Shown here in pieces: positions 48,456-58,406 of a stretch of DNA of 64,000 nucleotides. The first letter of the stretch is position 1. Each line of letters opens with the position of its first letter. The notes under the pieces are model-generated. The model was not told the DNA's origin and searched no databases. It saw nothing but the letters and a program-made list of their open reading frames with translations. Source of the DNA: an uncultured Psychrobacter sp. (GTDB taxonomy: Bacteria > Pseudomonadota > Gammaproteobacteria > Pseudomonadales > Moraxellaceae); NCBI RefSeq assembly GCF_947500265.1, contig NZ_CANMRN010000002.1, positions 512,454 through 576,453 on the forward strand, written 5' to 3'. The translations under genes were made by a program, and so were the position numbers.

Positions 48456-48757
48456 GACTGACCCGCTTCTCACCACTTTATATTGTTTCTACTATTAACA
48501 AGGTATCCATATCTTCTCTTACTGATTTATACGTTTTTCTTACTGATTTATACGTTTAAATACTATAAATTCAGATTCTACTACCCTATCTTGTTCTCCT
48601 ATAATCTCCGTTTTATTGATTTTTAGTAAGCATTTCTTTTCTGTATCTGTCTCTATTCTTAGCTACCTTAACCTTTCGTAAACTAATTTCCATTTCCTTT
48701 TGTAGGTGAAGTCTCTACTATATCTACACTTGATTTAATTGTGATTGGATTGTTGTC
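48456..48757. other. 300-bp holA-macA intergenic region
   Basis: An AT-rich stretch without a gene. It contains a 19-bp direct repeat CTTACTGATTTATACGTTT at 48518-48536 and 48539-48557. No clear terminator for holA is seen. It presumably includes the macAB promoter. Confidence 0.6.
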
Positions 48758-50083
48758 ATGCGCAAAATAAGCAAAAAGTCTGCTATAAAATGGGGTGTCA
48801 TTACCTTAATTATCGTAGCATTAGGGGCTTTGGCCTATACTTTTTTAAAACCAGAAGAAACCACACCTAATTATTTAACTGCAACTGTTGAAGTCGGTGA
48901 TATTGAAAACAATGTCATGGCATCTGGTAAAGTAAAAGCGTTAAATACCGTCGATGTAGGGGCACAGGTATCTGGTGAAGTAAAACGCCTATACGTTGAA
49001 GTCGGTGACGAAGTCAAACAAGGCGATTTGATTGCACAGATTGATCAAGTGACTCAGAAGAACAGCCTGAGCAATGAGCAAGCCAGTCTTGAACAAAGCG
49101 AAGCCGCGCTACAAAGTGCGCAAGCAGAATCGTTAAGCAAACAAGCCAGTCTAAAAAGTGCCTATGCCGATCTTGCCAGCCGTCAGTCTGAGCTTAAACA
49201 AGCCCAGTCTGATTTTGCGCGTTTGCAAGACTTAGTCGCGATCGACGCTATCTCGCAGCAAGAATACGACACGCAAGCGACCAGTGTCGAGACCGCCAAA
49301 GCAGCCGTTGCTAATGCACGTGCAGCTATCGATACAGCAAAAGCGGCGATTGCGACCACTGAAGCCAATATCAACAGCCAACAAGCAGCGTTACGCAAAT
49401 CACGAACCAACGTCAGTACTGCTGAAGAAGATTTGAGCTATACCACGATTCGCGCCCCGATATCAGGTACTGTCGTTTCTATTACGACTGAGCAAGGCAC
49501 TACGGTCAATGCCAACCAAACGGCGCCAACACTAGTAACGCTAGCAGATTTATCGACCGTACGTATCAACGCGCAAATCTCGGAAGCTGACGTTATCAAT
49601 GTCAGTGCTGGTATGCCCGCTTATTTCAACATCATCGGTAATCCAGACCAGCAGTATGATGCAACGTTGACCGCTATCGAACCTGCCCCAGAGCAAATCA
49701 GTAGTACCAGCTCGACAGACGCTGCTATCTATTACGTCGGCTACGTAGAAGTGCCGAACCCTGACCGCTTGTTCCGAATTGATATGACCGCGCAGATTTA
49801 TATCATCGTCAATGAAGCCAAAAATGCGCTATTAGTACCGTCAACAGTGATACAAGAAAAACGCTCTAAAGGTAAAGAAAAAGGCAAAGCAGCTACCGGC
49901 AAGTTTGTACGTGTACTAAAAGAGGACGGAACCGTAGAAGAGCGTACTGTAGAAGTCGGTATCGATAACCGAGTAAATGCGCAAATCTTAAGCGGTCTGA
50001 AAGAAGGGGAAGAAGTAATCATTAGTGAAGAAAGCGGTAAGAAATCAGGTAGCGGCCGTATCCCTGGTGGACCTCGAATGTAA
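48758..50083 (+). CDS. macA: MacA-like periplasmic adaptor subunit
   Basis: A 441-residue HlyD/RND-type membrane fusion protein. It has one N-terminal anchor helix (about 12-30), the lipoyl halves (NTVDVGAQVSGEVKRLYVEVGDEVKQGDLI and the later IRAPISGTVVSITTEQGTTV), a long Gln/Ala/Ser-rich coiled-coil hairpin between them, and beta-barrel and membrane-proximal domains. It bridges MacB to a TolC-type outer-membrane channel. The Gly/Lys-rich C-terminus (KSGSGRIPGGPRM) is unstructured. macB follows 101 bp on. Confidence 0.92.
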   Translation: MRKISKKSAIKWGVITLIIVALGALAYTFLKPEETTPNYLTATVEVGDIENNVMASGKVKALNTVDVGAQVSGEVKRLYVEVGDEVKQGDLIAQIDQVTQKNSLSNEQASLEQSEAALQSAQAESLSKQASLKSAYADLASRQSELKQAQSDFARLQDLVAIDAISQQEYDTQATSVETAKAAVANARAAIDTAKAAIATTEANINSQQAALRKSRTNVSTAEEDLSYTTIRAPISGTVVSITTEQGTTVNANQTAPTLVTLADLSTVRINAQISEADVINVSAGMPAYFNIIGNPDQQYDATLTAIEPAPEQISSTSSTDAAIYYVGYVEVPNPDRLFRIDMTAQIYIIVNEAKNALLVPSTVIQEKRSKGKEKGKAATGKFVRVLKEDGTVEERTVEVGIDNRVNAQILSGLKEGEEVIISEESGKKSGSGRIPGGPRM

Positions 50084-50108
50084 CTTGCTCTTTGACTATG
50101 TTGAATAA

Positions 50109-50139
50109 AAAAGGGCTTGTTAAACATAGCAGCCCTTTC
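50109..50139 (+). terminator. Possible attenuator between macA and macB
   Basis: Arms AAAGGGCT (50110-50117) and AGCCCTTT (50131-50138) with a 13-base loop. The following T tract is short, so it may reduce rather than stop transcription into macB. Confidence 0.4.
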
Positions 50140-50184
50140 ATAACAACGCTATAACGCTTATTAGCCTTTATTAAAGACACTGCT

Positions 50185-52347
50185 ATGACTATATCTCAAT
50201 CTCCTAAACCGTCGACTGAAGATAGCTCTGAAAGTAGCACGGCTCAAAACTTAGGGTCACACACTTCTGCTAACCTTTCAAACAACTCAGATAATTTAGA
50301 CAATTTGGATAACTTAAATAACTTAGACAGCTCAGATAACTTAAATAATTCGGCAAAAACCAATACCGTTAATCACCCTGCACCAGGCAAGCCTATTATG
50401 GAGTTGTCTGGCATTATCAGAGAGTTCCCTGCTGGTGAGCAAACTATTCGCGTCTTGCATGATATCAATCTAACTATCAATCAAGGTGAGATGGTTGCCA
50501 TCATTGGACAGTCAGGCTCTGGTAAGTCCACCTTGATGAATATTTTAGGTTGTCTAGACCAAGCTACTGCTGGCGACTATAAGATTTATGGTCAATCCGC
50601 TCGTAAGCTTGATGCCGATCAGCTAGCAGAACTGCGCCGTGAGCACTTTGGGTTTATTTTTCAGCGCTATCATTTGCTTGGGGATATCAGTGCCAAAGAC
50701 AATGTCGCCGTCCCTGCCGTGTATGCTGGCATGGATACCGAAGCACGCACCAATCGTGCTGAAAAGCTATTAACGGATTTGGGCCTTGGCAATAAGGTCA
50801 ATAACCGCCCCAATCAGCTCTCAGGTGGACAGCAGCAGCGCGTTTCTGTTGCTCGTGCACTGATGAATGGTGGTGACGTGATCTTGGCCGATGAGCCAAC
50901 GGGTGCCCTAGACAGTAAGTCTGGCGAAGACGTCATGGCGATTTTGCATGATCTCAGTGCACAAGGTCATACCATTATCATGGTCACTCATGATCCAAAG
51001 CTAGCAGCGCAAGCGGAGCGTGTGATTGAGCTAAAAGACGGCTATGTCATCGCTGACTATCAAACTGAGCATTATAAGCACACAGACAAAAAACCAGAAT
51101 CTATCCTTGGTGAACATCGAAAAAGTGCCTTTGGTAGCTTTATCGATCGACTGCTTGAAGCGTTTAAGATGTCTTTGCTAGCCATGCGCGCGCACAAGAT
51201 GCGGACCCTACTGACTATGCTCGGCATTATCATCGGTATTGCTGCGGTTGTATCTATCGTAGGTCTTGGACAAGGCTCTCAGCAGCAAATCCTCGCTAAT
51301 ATCAGCTCCTTAGGTACTAATACCATTACCGTCAATGATGGCTACCCTAGAGGCGACCCTAGACGCCGCTATAACGATGACAACTTGACGCCAGAAGACG
51401 CCGAAGCGGTCGGCAATCAGCCATATATTATCAGCGTCAGCCCTCAAGTAAATGCCAACTCTAGCGTGCGTTATCGTAGTATACAAGAGGATGCTACCGT
51501 CAACGGCGTTGGCGAAGACTATCTAACCGTCACTGGTGAGACATTGGCATTGGGTCAAGGGTTTGATTCAAAAAGCGTCACATTACGTAGTCAAGATATC
51601 ATCATCGATGATAATGCTAAGCAGACCTTTTTCTCAGATATTGATAATCCTGTTGGCGAAGTGATATTGGTTGGTAGTGTGCCTGGACGCGTGATTGGCG
51701 TCCTCGAAGAGAGCGATGGTGGCTTTGGCCCCAGTGTGACAACGCCTACTATCTATATGCCTTATACAACGGTGATGTCGCGTGTCACGGGTAGTACCAA
51801 TATCGACCGCTTTGTAGCGTTATTAGACGATAGTATTTCTTCTAGCGCCGCAGAGACGGCCATCTCTGACTTAATAGAGAGTCGCCATGGTAAAGATGAC
51901 TTTGAGCTGCGCAATTCAGACTCTATCCGTCAAACGATCGAGTCGACGACAGGCACGATGACCCTGCTGATCTCATCAGTCGCGGTTATTTCATTGATCG
52001 TCGGCGGTATTGGGGTGATGAACATTATGCTAGTCTCTGTCACTGAGCGCACCAACGAGATTGGTGTACGTATGGCAGTAGGCGCACGTCAGAGCGATAT
52101 CATGCAGCAGTTCCTCATTGAAGCCGTTTTGGTCTGTATTCTAGGGGGACTGATTGGTATTGGACTGGCCTTTGCCATTGGTGAGCTGATTAATAGTGTA
52201 GGCGGTGATAATTTCAAAGTTATCTATTCATCAACCTCTATTATTGCCGCTTTTGTTTGTTCGACGTTAATTGGCGTAGTATTTGGATTCTTACCAGCAC
52301 GTAATGCCGCCAAATTAGATCCTGTTGAAGCACTTTCTCGAGACTAA
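50185..52347 (+). CDS. macB: MacB-like ABC transporter (ATPase-permease fusion)
   Basis: A 720-residue protein. After a 70-residue Ser/Asn/Asp-rich leader comes an ABC ATPase: Walker A GQSGSGKST at 108-116, signature LSGGQQQR and Walker B VILADEPTGALD. Four transmembrane helices and a large periplasmic domain (between helices 1 and 2) follow, ending with LPARNAAKLDPVEALSRD, typical of MacB/FtsX permeases. With MacA it forms a tripartite pump for macrolides, peptides or lipids. The N-terminal leader, with NLDNLDNLNNLD-type repeats, is not part of the family core. An ATG at 50398 would remove it. Confidence 0.93.
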   Translation: MTISQSPKPSTEDSSESSTAQNLGSHTSANLSNNSDNLDNLDNLNNLDSSDNLNNSAKTNTVNHPAPGKPIMELSGIIREFPAGEQTIRVLHDINLTINQGEMVAIIGQSGSGKSTLMNILGCLDQATAGDYKIYGQSARKLDADQLAELRREHFGFIFQRYHLLGDISAKDNVAVPAVYAGMDTEARTNRAEKLLTDLGLGNKVNNRPNQLSGGQQQRVSVARALMNGGDVILADEPTGALDSKSGEDVMAILHDLSAQGHTIIMVTHDPKLAAQAERVIELKDGYVIADYQTEHYKHTDKKPESILGEHRKSAFGSFIDRLLEAFKMSLLAMRAHKMRTLLTMLGIIIGIAAVVSIVGLGQGSQQQILANISSLGTNTITVNDGYPRGDPRRRYNDDNLTPEDAEAVGNQPYIISVSPQVNANSSVRYRSIQEDATVNGVGEDYLTVTGETLALGQGFDSKSVTLRSQDIIIDDNAKQTFFSDIDNPVGEVILVGSVPGRVIGVLEESDGGFGPSVTTPTIYMPYTTVMSRVTGSTNIDRFVALLDDSISSSAAETAISDLIESRHGKDDFELRNSDSIRQTIESTTGTMTLLISSVAVISLIVGGIGVMNIMLVSVTERTNEIGVRMAVGARQSDIMQQFLIEAVLVCILGGLIGIGLAFAIGELINSVGGDNFKVIYSSTSIIAAFVCSTLIGVVFGFLPARNAAKLDPVEALSRD

Positions 52348-52474
52348 TAATCGATTATTGACTCGCTTTAGCCAAAAATAGAGCAGTCAATATCGATATA
52401 ATGGCAAAAATTTAAAGAAACTGGAATAAATTGGCAATTTTATAAGAGAATTACACTTTTTTTATCATGTGGGG

Positions 52475-52502
52475 TTGTAATTGTCATAATTATATATATA
52501 AT
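52475..52502 (+). promoter_or_regulatory. Predicted sigma-70 promoter of the tRNA-Lys genes
   Basis: TTGTAA (52475-52480) and TATAAT (52497-52502) with 16-bp spacing, in an AT-rich upstream stretch, about 40 bp before the first tRNA-Lys. Confidence 0.65.
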
Positions 52503-52541
52503 GTGCTCTCACGTTTAGGGATACAAACACTTTAAACGTTA

Positions 52542-52617
52542 GGGCTGTTAGCTCAGTTGGTAGAGCAGTTGACTTTTAATCAATTGGTCCCGCGTTCGAG
52601 TCGCGGACAGCCCACCA
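52542..52617 (+). tRNA. tRNA-Lys(TTT), copy 1
   Basis: A 76-nt cloverleaf with encoded CCA. The acceptor arms are GGGCTGT/ACAGCCC, the D arm GCTCAGTTGGTAGAGC, the anticodon loop CTTTTAA with TTT at 52575-52577, and the T arm GCGTTCGAGTCGC. The body closely matches E. coli tRNA-Lys. It decodes AAA/AAG. Confidence 0.97.
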
Positions 52618-52776
52618 TATTCAGTTTAATCTTTATTAATCGTTCTGCCCTATCCGGTAGTAGACTAATAAAGATAAGTTTAAAAGACATCGTTAAGATG
52701 TTTAGTTTTAGAAAGTTCTTTAGTTAGAATTTTCTCTTGCAGAGTTAAAAAGCATTGCTTTTTTATATACTCTTCA

Positions 52777-52852
52777 GGGCTGTTAGCTCAGTTGGTAGAG
52801 CAGTTGACTTTTAATCAATTGGTCCCGCGTTCGAGTCGCGGACAGCCCACCA
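52777..52852 (+). tRNA. tRNA-Lys(TTT), copy 2
   Basis: Sequence identical to copy 1 over all 76 nt, as far as can be read. A 159-bp spacer separates the copies. The shared promoter upstream and terminator downstream suggest one transcript. Confidence 0.97.
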
Positions 52853-52859
52853 TATTTAG

Positions 52860-52897
52860 AAAGCCCAGTTACTATCTTAGTAATTGGGCTTTTTTTC
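52860..52897 (+). terminator. Terminator after the tRNA-Lys pair
   Basis: Arms AAAGCCCAGTTACTA (from 52859) and TAGTAATTGGGCTTT with a TCT-type loop, followed by a T tract (TTTTTTT). A strong intrinsic terminator. Confidence 0.9.
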
Positions 52898-52954
52898 GTC
52901 TGGGTTTTTTAAACGTTGTTTTTTAGCTATTAGTTTCTTAACTTTTATATACCT

Positions 52955-53743
52955 CTATTTATTATGCTTACGTTTAAACAGTCGAAAGTTATCTCTCTTG
53001 CGCCATAGTAGTTTATGTCTGATCGTATCTTTGATGGTACGTGGATGCTTGGGCGCATGAGCGATAAACTCATCAAACTCTGCCTCACTCATCGCTAGCT
53101 CTCGACCATGTGCCATCATCACCATTGACGGTTGCAATGCCCTGATTTTTTTTAACGATTGGACATAAGCTTTAGGGTAATAGACAGGAAATGGCGCTAC
53201 AAACTTGTGGCGCAACTTAATGATTAAATCAGCGGTGTATACTTCACGACTGGGCAGATGAAACAATGATAAATCACGATCCGTATGACCTGGCGTCTCT
53301 AATACTTGCCACTCATCGAACTTTGGCACAAGCTCACCATCTGTGACGGTGATATCCGGTTTCAGACTTGCCGAATAGTATAGGTTTTTAAATGGCCTAC
53401 CTTGACGTCTGGCCACATAATATCCTAGATGTATATCTACGAAGTGCATCGTGTGCCCGCCAATACCGCTATACCACTGCTTTTTTCTATCTGCTGAGAC
53501 AATTAGACAGCCAGTCTCTTCTCGAAACTTATTCGCACCGCCTGCATGATCAGGATGCATATGCGTGACCACCACTACTTTTAGGTCGGTGACGGGTCGT
53601 TTTAATGTTGTCTTAATATAGTCAAGCACCAGCGGTACATCAGCACGGCAGCAACCATCTAACAGCATTATTTTATCTGGATATACTGCCAGATAGCTAC
53701 TCTGGATATATCCTTCTAATCTTACAATTTCACATAGACTCAT
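52955..53743 (-). CDS. MBL-fold metallo-hydrolase
   Basis: A 262-residue metallo-beta-lactamase-fold protein. The metal motif is THMHPDHAGG (H-x-H-x-D-H), followed by ETPGHTDRDLSLF (third His), the bridging Asp in YTADLI, and MMAHGRE as the distal His. Such proteins hydrolyse thioesters, lactones or phosphodiesters; the substrate cannot be told here. The C-terminus is very basic (KRKHNK). A small membrane-protein frame lies 14 bp upstream on the same strand. Confidence 0.85.
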   Translation of the reverse strand: MSLCEIVRLEGYIQSSYLAVYPDKIMLLDGCCRADVPLVLDYIKTTLKRPVTDLKVVVVTHMHPDHAGGANKFREETGCLIVSADRKKQWYSGIGGHTMHFVDIHLGYYVARRQGRPFKNLYYSASLKPDITVTDGELVPKFDEWQVLETPGHTDRDLSLFHLPSREVYTADLIIKLRHKFVAPFPVYYPKAYVQSLKKIRALQPSMVMMAHGRELAMSEAEFDEFIAHAPKHPRTIKDTIRHKLLWRKRDNFRLFKRKHNK

Positions 53744-53757
53744 TGGTGTTCCCTACC

Positions 53758-53961
53758 TCATTCGTCGTTATTATTGTGAGGCTTTTGTTCAGTTTTATAG
53801 CCAATCTTTAGTATAGCGCCCGCCACCACAAATAAAACGACTTTGAGTGAACGCCTGTGACTATATATAGAAGCAGTGCGGCATACAGAGACGATGCAGC
53901 TAACAACTAACCATAGACAACTTACTATTGATAACCGTATGTATGGTTCTATCCATGCCAT
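53758..53961 (-). CDS. Small hypothetical membrane protein
   Basis: A frame of 67 residues from ATG 53961, with GAGAA upstream. One or two hydrophobic stretches (RLSIVSCLWLVVSCIVSV and LKVVLFVVAGAILKIG) and a hydrophilic tail EQKPHNNNDE. It may be co-transcribed with the MBL-fold gene 14 bp downstream. The frame could begin earlier (53973), but the TTG at 53991 lies inside the katE terminator. No family is recognised, and it could be a chance frame. Confidence 0.4.
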   Translation of the reverse strand: MAWIEPYIRLSIVSCLWLVVSCIVSVCRTASIYSHRRSLKVVLFVVAGAILKIGYKTEQKPHNNNDE

Positions 53962-53991
53962 GACAATTCTCATCTTATTAATAAAAAGCAA

Positions 53992-54015
53992 AAACCCAGC
54001 ACTTAGGCTGGGTTT
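53992..54015 (-). terminator. Terminator of katE
   Basis: Arms AAACCCAGC (53992-54000) and GCTGGGTTT (54007-54015). On the minus strand a run of Ts with one G follows (TTTTTGCTTTTTAT). It lies about 60 bp after the katE stop. Confidence 0.85.
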
Positions 54016-54076
54016 AAGGAAACACTTAATATCTTATTTGTTATCTTAGATAATTTGTAAATTACCTACTTATCGA

Positions 54077-56164
54077 CTATGCAAGATCACGAACCTTTGG
54101 CTCACGTTCCCATAGACGAGACTTAGCATTGCTAATAAAGGCATCTAACTCAGCCAATGGCGTAACAAATTCATCTTTTTCAACTGGTAGTTTACTTAGG
54201 ATAAATTCATCAGTCGCACCGCAATAGGCGATGGCTTTGCAATGGTTGTACGCATCATTGAACCAATCTAGTGCTGAGCTGTCTTTTGCGAGCTTTTTAG
54301 CTTGGTCAGGCATGATGATACTAACGACGGCATCAAACATCACTGACGGACCACCAGCGAGGCGCTCATCAGCTTGTATGCGTGTACCATCATCCAATAC
54401 GACTTCTTTATTAGGCGCTACGATTTTGACACTAGCACCCTGCGCTTGGGCAGCATCTTCGAACTTTTTAACTTCACTACTATTAGAACCTTCTGCAACT
54501 AAGATACCAATCATACGACCTTTTAGGCTATCAGGCGTTAGGCCAATCGTTTGTACCGCTTTAGAGGTTCCCAAATCTTGGACAGGTGCAGCCGCATCCG
54601 CTGGCTCTGGTAGCTCCATACCCAATGCCGTTGCTACGCGATTGGCCAAGTCTTCATCAATATGAATTAAATGGCTAAGCATACGCGTACGTACATGGGC
54701 TGTGTCTACTTTACCTAGCTCAAACGCATAAGCGGTTGCGATATGTGCTTGTTCAGTTGCTGTCTGACTACGGTAGAACATACGTGGCTGACTATAGTGA
54801 TCTGCAAAGCTTTCGTCACGTACGCGACCTTTTACGCCATCATCTAGTTGCTCATGGAATGAGTTAAAACCACGTTTAGCGCTTTCACGAGGACGAGTTG
54901 GATCTAGGCTTTGTGGCTCATAGAGTACACGTGTCTTAGGCACTTGCATTTGCATATGACCGTCTTGCTGATTATTAGCAAACGGACATTTTGGCGCATT
55001 AATAGGAATCTGGGCAAAGTTTGGCGAGCCTAGACGTGATAGCTGAGTGTCCAAGTAACTGAATAGACGACCTTGTAGTAATGGATCATTACTAAAATCA
55101 ACACCAGGTGGCAAATGCGATGGGCAGAATGCTACCTGCTCAGTCTCTGCAAAGAAATTATCTGGATAGCGGTTCAATACCATCTTACCCACGACTTTCA
55201 CTGGTACCAATTCTTCTGGAATCAGCTTGGTCGCATCGAGATGGTCAAATGGGAATTCGTTTGCTTTTTCTTCGGTAAATAACTGTACGCCAAACTCCCA
55301 CTCAGGATAGTCACCATTGTTGATTGACTCAAACAAGTCGCGGCGATGATAGTCAGGATCAGCACCTGAGATTTTCACTGCCTCATCCCATGTGGTTGAC
55401 TGTACACCCAATACTGGCTTCCAATGGAAACGTACAAAGGTACTCTTACCGTCTTTATTGATTAAGCGATAGCTATGAATACCGAAGCCTTCCATCATGC
55501 GTAGACTACGTGGCAGACCGCGATCACTCATTAGCCAAATTAGATTGTGCATGGTTTCAGGACTTAATGAGACAAAATCCCAAAACGTATCATGAGCAGA
55601 GGCCGCTTGCGGGAAACCACGATCTGGTTCTGGTTTTACCGCATGGATCAAATCTGGAAACTTCATCGCGTCTTGAATAAAGAAGATCGGCATGTTGTTA
55701 CCAACGATATCCCAATTACCTTCTTCCGTATACATTTTCACAGCAAAACCGCGCACATCACGTGGCGTGTCTTTTGAGCCTTTGTTACCCGCTACCGTTG
55801 AGAAACGCGTAAACAATGGCGTTTGCTTACCTGTTTCGGTCAATACTTTGGCAGTCGTATACTCTTCTAGTGACTCTGTCAGCTCAAAATAACCGTGTGC
55901 TGCACTACCACGAGCATGGACGATACGCTCAGGGATACGCTCATGGTCAAAATGATTGATTTTTTCACGTAATACAAAATCCTCTAATAGCGTCGGCCCA
56001 CGTGTGCCTGCTTTTAGAGAGTTTTGGTTATCAGCGATGGCCACACCTTGTTGCGTGGTCAATACTTTGGTGTCGTCGCCTGCACGCTGATGGGTTTCAC
56101 CACCATTGCCACGTTCAGTATTCATGTCTTTGGCGGGGTCCGTATGATCGATATTATTATTCAT
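54077..56164 (-). CDS. katE: Large-subunit catalase (HPII/KatE type)
   Basis: A 695-residue monofunctional haem catalase that converts hydrogen peroxide to water and oxygen. The catalytic His is in [15 protein letters not shown], the Asn in [12 protein letters not shown], and the proximal haem Tyr in [18 protein letters not shown]. The C-terminal 150 residues form the extra flavodoxin/DJ-1-like domain of clade 2 catalases ([17 protein letters not shown]). The N-terminal tail is hydrophilic, as in HPII (753 residues). AGGAC precedes the ATG. A 9-bp hairpin (56194-56215) lies in its 5' region. Confidence 0.96.
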   Translation of the reverse strand: MNNNIDHTDPAKDMNTERGNGGETHQRAGDDTKVLTTQQGVAIADNQNSLKAGTRGPTLLEDFVLREKINHFDHERIPERIVHARGSAAHGYFELTESLEEYTTAKVLTETGKQTPLFTRFSTVAGNKGSKDTPRDVRGFAVKMYTEEGNWDIVGNNMPIFFIQDAMKFPDLIHAVKPEPDRGFPQAASAHDTFWDFVSLSPETMHNLIWLMSDRGLPRSLRMMEGFGIHSYRLINKDGKSTFVRFHWKPVLGVQSTTWDEAVKISGADPDYHRRDLFESINNGDYPEWEFGVQLFTEEKANEFPFDHLDATKLIPEELVPVKVVGKMVLNRYPDNFFAETEQVAFCPSHLPPGVDFSNDPLLQGRLFSYLDTQLSRLGSPNFAQIPINAPKCPFANNQQDGHMQMQVPKTRVLYEPQSLDPTRPRESAKRGFNSFHEQLDDGVKGRVRDESFADHYSQPRMFYRSQTATEQAHIATAYAFELGKVDTAHVRTRMLSHLIHIDEDLANRVATALGMELPEPADAAAPVQDLGTSKAVQTIGLTPDSLKGRMIGILVAEGSNSSEVKKFEDAAQAQGASVKIVAPNKEVVLDDGTRIQADERLAGGPSVMFDAVVSIIMPDQAKKLAKDSSALDWFNDAYNHCKAIAYCGATDEFILSKLPVEKDEFVTPLAELDAFISNAKSRLWEREPKVRDLA

Positions 56165-56193
56165 AAAAAGTCCTAGCTAATAGATTGAGAGTG

Positions 56194-56215
56194 CTCTTTT
56201 AAATCATTAAAAGAG
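56194..56215. promoter_or_regulatory. Palindrome in the katE 5' region
   Basis: Perfect 9-bp arms CTCTTTTAA and TTAAAAGAG around ATCA, about 30-50 bp upstream of the katE start. It could be an operator or an mRNA leader hairpin. No regulator can be named. Confidence 0.4.
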
Positions 56216-56723
56216 TGCCTACACAGGTTTGATATCCTTTGAGATAGTGGTGACTTCATCTGTCATTTATTTGTCTGTGTTTTCAGCATTGCCGAGCGTT
56301 AAATTGATACCGCACTAAAATTCGTAAAGGAATAATAGGCTTAGGACTTATACTACCCAAAAAATAAGTCAAATATAGTTGCGTATATAGTAAACCTTGT
56401 TGATGTTTGGTTAAGGTCTATAGACGCTATACACCAGCTGCTTTAGTTGGTCTTAAAGGCGCATAAACGTTAACAATAGAATCTTGTAATGTAGTTATTC
56501 TTTAAGGTATGCTTTTTATGAAGTACCAGAGATGTTGATAAATAAATTGGCAGGGTTTTAGCCTTATATTTATCTTTTTTATATCGTTGGATTCAAATAA
56601 TTCTGATACAAGAAAACCGAGCGCAAGCTATACACTAGTATGGTTAGTGAAGATGACGATGTAGCGGATTTATATGGATTTGACGATGCGACTATTTTTT
56701 ATATAACTATAAGGCCACCTACC
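56216..56723. other. 500-bp divergent intergenic region katE / DLH
   Basis: No gene is supported. An in-frame ATG at 56640 extends the dienelactone hydrolase frame, but the leader it encodes has no signal-peptide character. The region is AT-rich and holds the divergent promoters. Confidence 0.5.
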
Positions 56724-57515
56724 ATGTTACCAACTCTAAGCTCCCCGACTAAAAAACCTTATCACTCGTTGCTAGTAGGCGCGTCAATGGGTTTAATGGC
56801 ATTAACGTTCAGTCAAACGGCTGCTGCTATCACGACCAAAAACGTAACTTATACGGTCGATGATAAAGCATACGAAGGCTATTACGCCAAGGCGGATAAG
56901 CCAAACGCACCTTTTATCTTATTGATTCATGATTGGGACGGTCTAACTGACTATGAGCGCAAACGTGCTGACATGTTAGCGGCTGAAGGCTACAACGTAT
57001 TGGCGGCCGATATGTTTGGACAAGGCATTCGCCCCACTTCTATCGAAGAAAACAAACGCCTAACTGGGGAACTATATGATGATCGTAATAAAATGCGCCG
57101 CATATTGGCAGGAGCACTGACGGCAGGACAACTACAAGGCAATGATGTGCGCAAAGGCACGACTATGGGATATTGTTTCGGCGGTACGGTCGCGTTAGAG
57201 CTAGCACGCTCAGGCTTTGAGCAAAAAGCCTTTGTACCCTTCCACGGTGCATTCGACATTCCAACCGGTCAAAGCTATGACAAAACTACGGGAGAAATCC
57301 TAGTATTTCACGGCTCTGCTGACCAATCTGTTTCGCTAGAGAGCTTTGCGACTTTGGGCAAGACATTAGAAGCAGCCAAAATCCCTCATGAGATGGTTAC
57401 CTATAGCGGCGCTCCACATGCCTTTAGCGTATTTGGCAGCGATAGATATGATGCACGCGCCGATGAACGCTCTTGGAAACGCTACTTGGATTTTTTAGCA
57501 GAAGAATATAAATAG
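56724..57515 (+). CDS. Exported dienelactone hydrolase-family protein
   Basis: A 263-residue protein with a signal peptide (basic start, hydrophobic HSLLVGASMGLMALTF core, TAAA cleavage region at about 36) and a DLH alpha/beta hydrolase domain. The nucleophile Cys is in MGYCFGGTVAL, the His in GAPHAFSVFG, and the candidate Asp in HGSADQSV. ATG 56724 is chosen because AAGG stands nine bases upstream and the signal peptide begins there. A periplasmic location is inferred. The substrate is probably an ester or lactone. Confidence 0.85.
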   Translation: MLPTLSSPTKKPYHSLLVGASMGLMALTFSQTAAAITTKNVTYTVDDKAYEGYYAKADKPNAPFILLIHDWDGLTDYERKRADMLAAEGYNVLAADMFGQGIRPTSIEENKRLTGELYDDRNKMRRILAGALTAGQLQGNDVRKGTTMGYCFGGTVALELARSGFEQKAFVPFHGAFDIPTGQSYDKTTGEILVFHGSADQSVSLESFATLGKTLEAAKIPHEMVTYSGAPHAFSVFGSDRYDARADERSWKRYLDFLAEEYK

Positions 57516-57549
57516 ACTAATAGTATAAAAAAATAAGAAAACCCAAATA

Positions 57550-57603
57550 AAAAGACACCTTAATTAAGATCTGATAACGATCCATTGAGGTGTCTTTTTT
57601 TAT
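57550..57603. terminator. Bidirectional terminator
   Basis: Arms AAAAGACACCT (57550-57560) and AGGTGTCTTTT (57588-57598) with a long AT-rich loop, A and T tracts on both sides. It is shared by the DLH-family gene and the convergent DUF938 gene. Confidence 0.75.
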
Positions 57604-57617
57604 ACAATCTTAAGCAT

Positions 57618-58307
57618 TTAATTCTTTCGAAATACCAATAGCTGGTTATTGGCAGGCATCGTATACGTTTTCGAAAGTTGTAGATGATGAGCATTTGCTA
57701 GACTGACGATGTCTTCTTTATCGCGAATACCGCTGTCAGGATTACCTGCTCTCAACATCGCATCAAATCGCTGATTACCTTCACTGGTATATTTGCCATC
57801 TTCGTTAAATGGGCCATAGACAATCAACTTACCGTCAACAGGTAGCGCATCACTAGCCAATGCAAATAATCGCTCTACCAAAGCCCAGTTAATGATATGC
57901 AAAGTATTGGCTGTAAATATTACATCATAAGGTTTGTCTACATAACTGCTATTTAAATGACCACTATCTAAATGACTACTAACAGGTACTGAGTCATGCG
58001 CCAAATCAAACGCTAATGGCGAATATAAATTAGGTGCAGGATACGCATTGTGCCAAGCGATTATATGGCGATGATTACCAGTGACATCGCTAGTTTGCCA
58101 TTTTAAATGTGACAAATGAGGCGCAAAGTAAACACTATGCTGACCTGTTCCAGAGCCAACTTCTAGCACATGACTAAAGCCTTGTAGCTCTGTCTGAAGT
58201 AACTCTAAAATAGGCTGTTTATTGTTTTCACACGCTTGAGAAAACGGCAATGTAGAAATATCTACTTTACTATTTGGATTATCACTATCCAGATTATCGT
58301 CATGCAT
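57618..58307 (-). CDS. DUF938 SAM-dependent methyltransferase-like protein
   Basis: A 229-residue protein of the DUF938 family. FSQACENNKQPILELL at the start, SAM motif I HVLEVGSGTGQHSVYFA, VIFTANTLHIINW, and the end region GNPDSGIRDKEDI are typical. It adopts a class I methyltransferase fold; the substrate is unknown. A repeated Ser/His/Leu loop (SSHLDSGHLNSSY) is inserted between strands. GGGAG precedes the GTG/ATG start pair (58310/58307). Confidence 0.85.
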   Translation of the reverse strand: MHDDNLDSDNPNSKVDISTLPFSQACENNKQPILELLQTELQGFSHVLEVGSGTGQHSVYFAPHLSHLKWQTSDVTGNHRHIIAWHNAYPAPNLYSPLAFDLAHDSVPVSSHLDSGHLNSSYVDKPYDVIFTANTLHIINWALVERLFALASDALPVDGKLIVYGPFNEDGKYTSEGNQRFDAMLRAGNPDSGIRDKEDIVSLANAHHLQLSKTYTMPANNQLLVFRKN

Positions 58308-58406
58308 CACTATTCTCCCAGACTGTTTGTTATGCTCTCAGTATTGATAGCAGTAGATGAAAAGGTACTGTCAAAGACTGACCTAATCGCCGCCAAACAA
58401 CTCATA

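Noticed and set aside
54231..54665. Plus-strand 144-residue frame opposite katE
   Set aside because: Shadow frame in the conserved C-terminal catalase domain.
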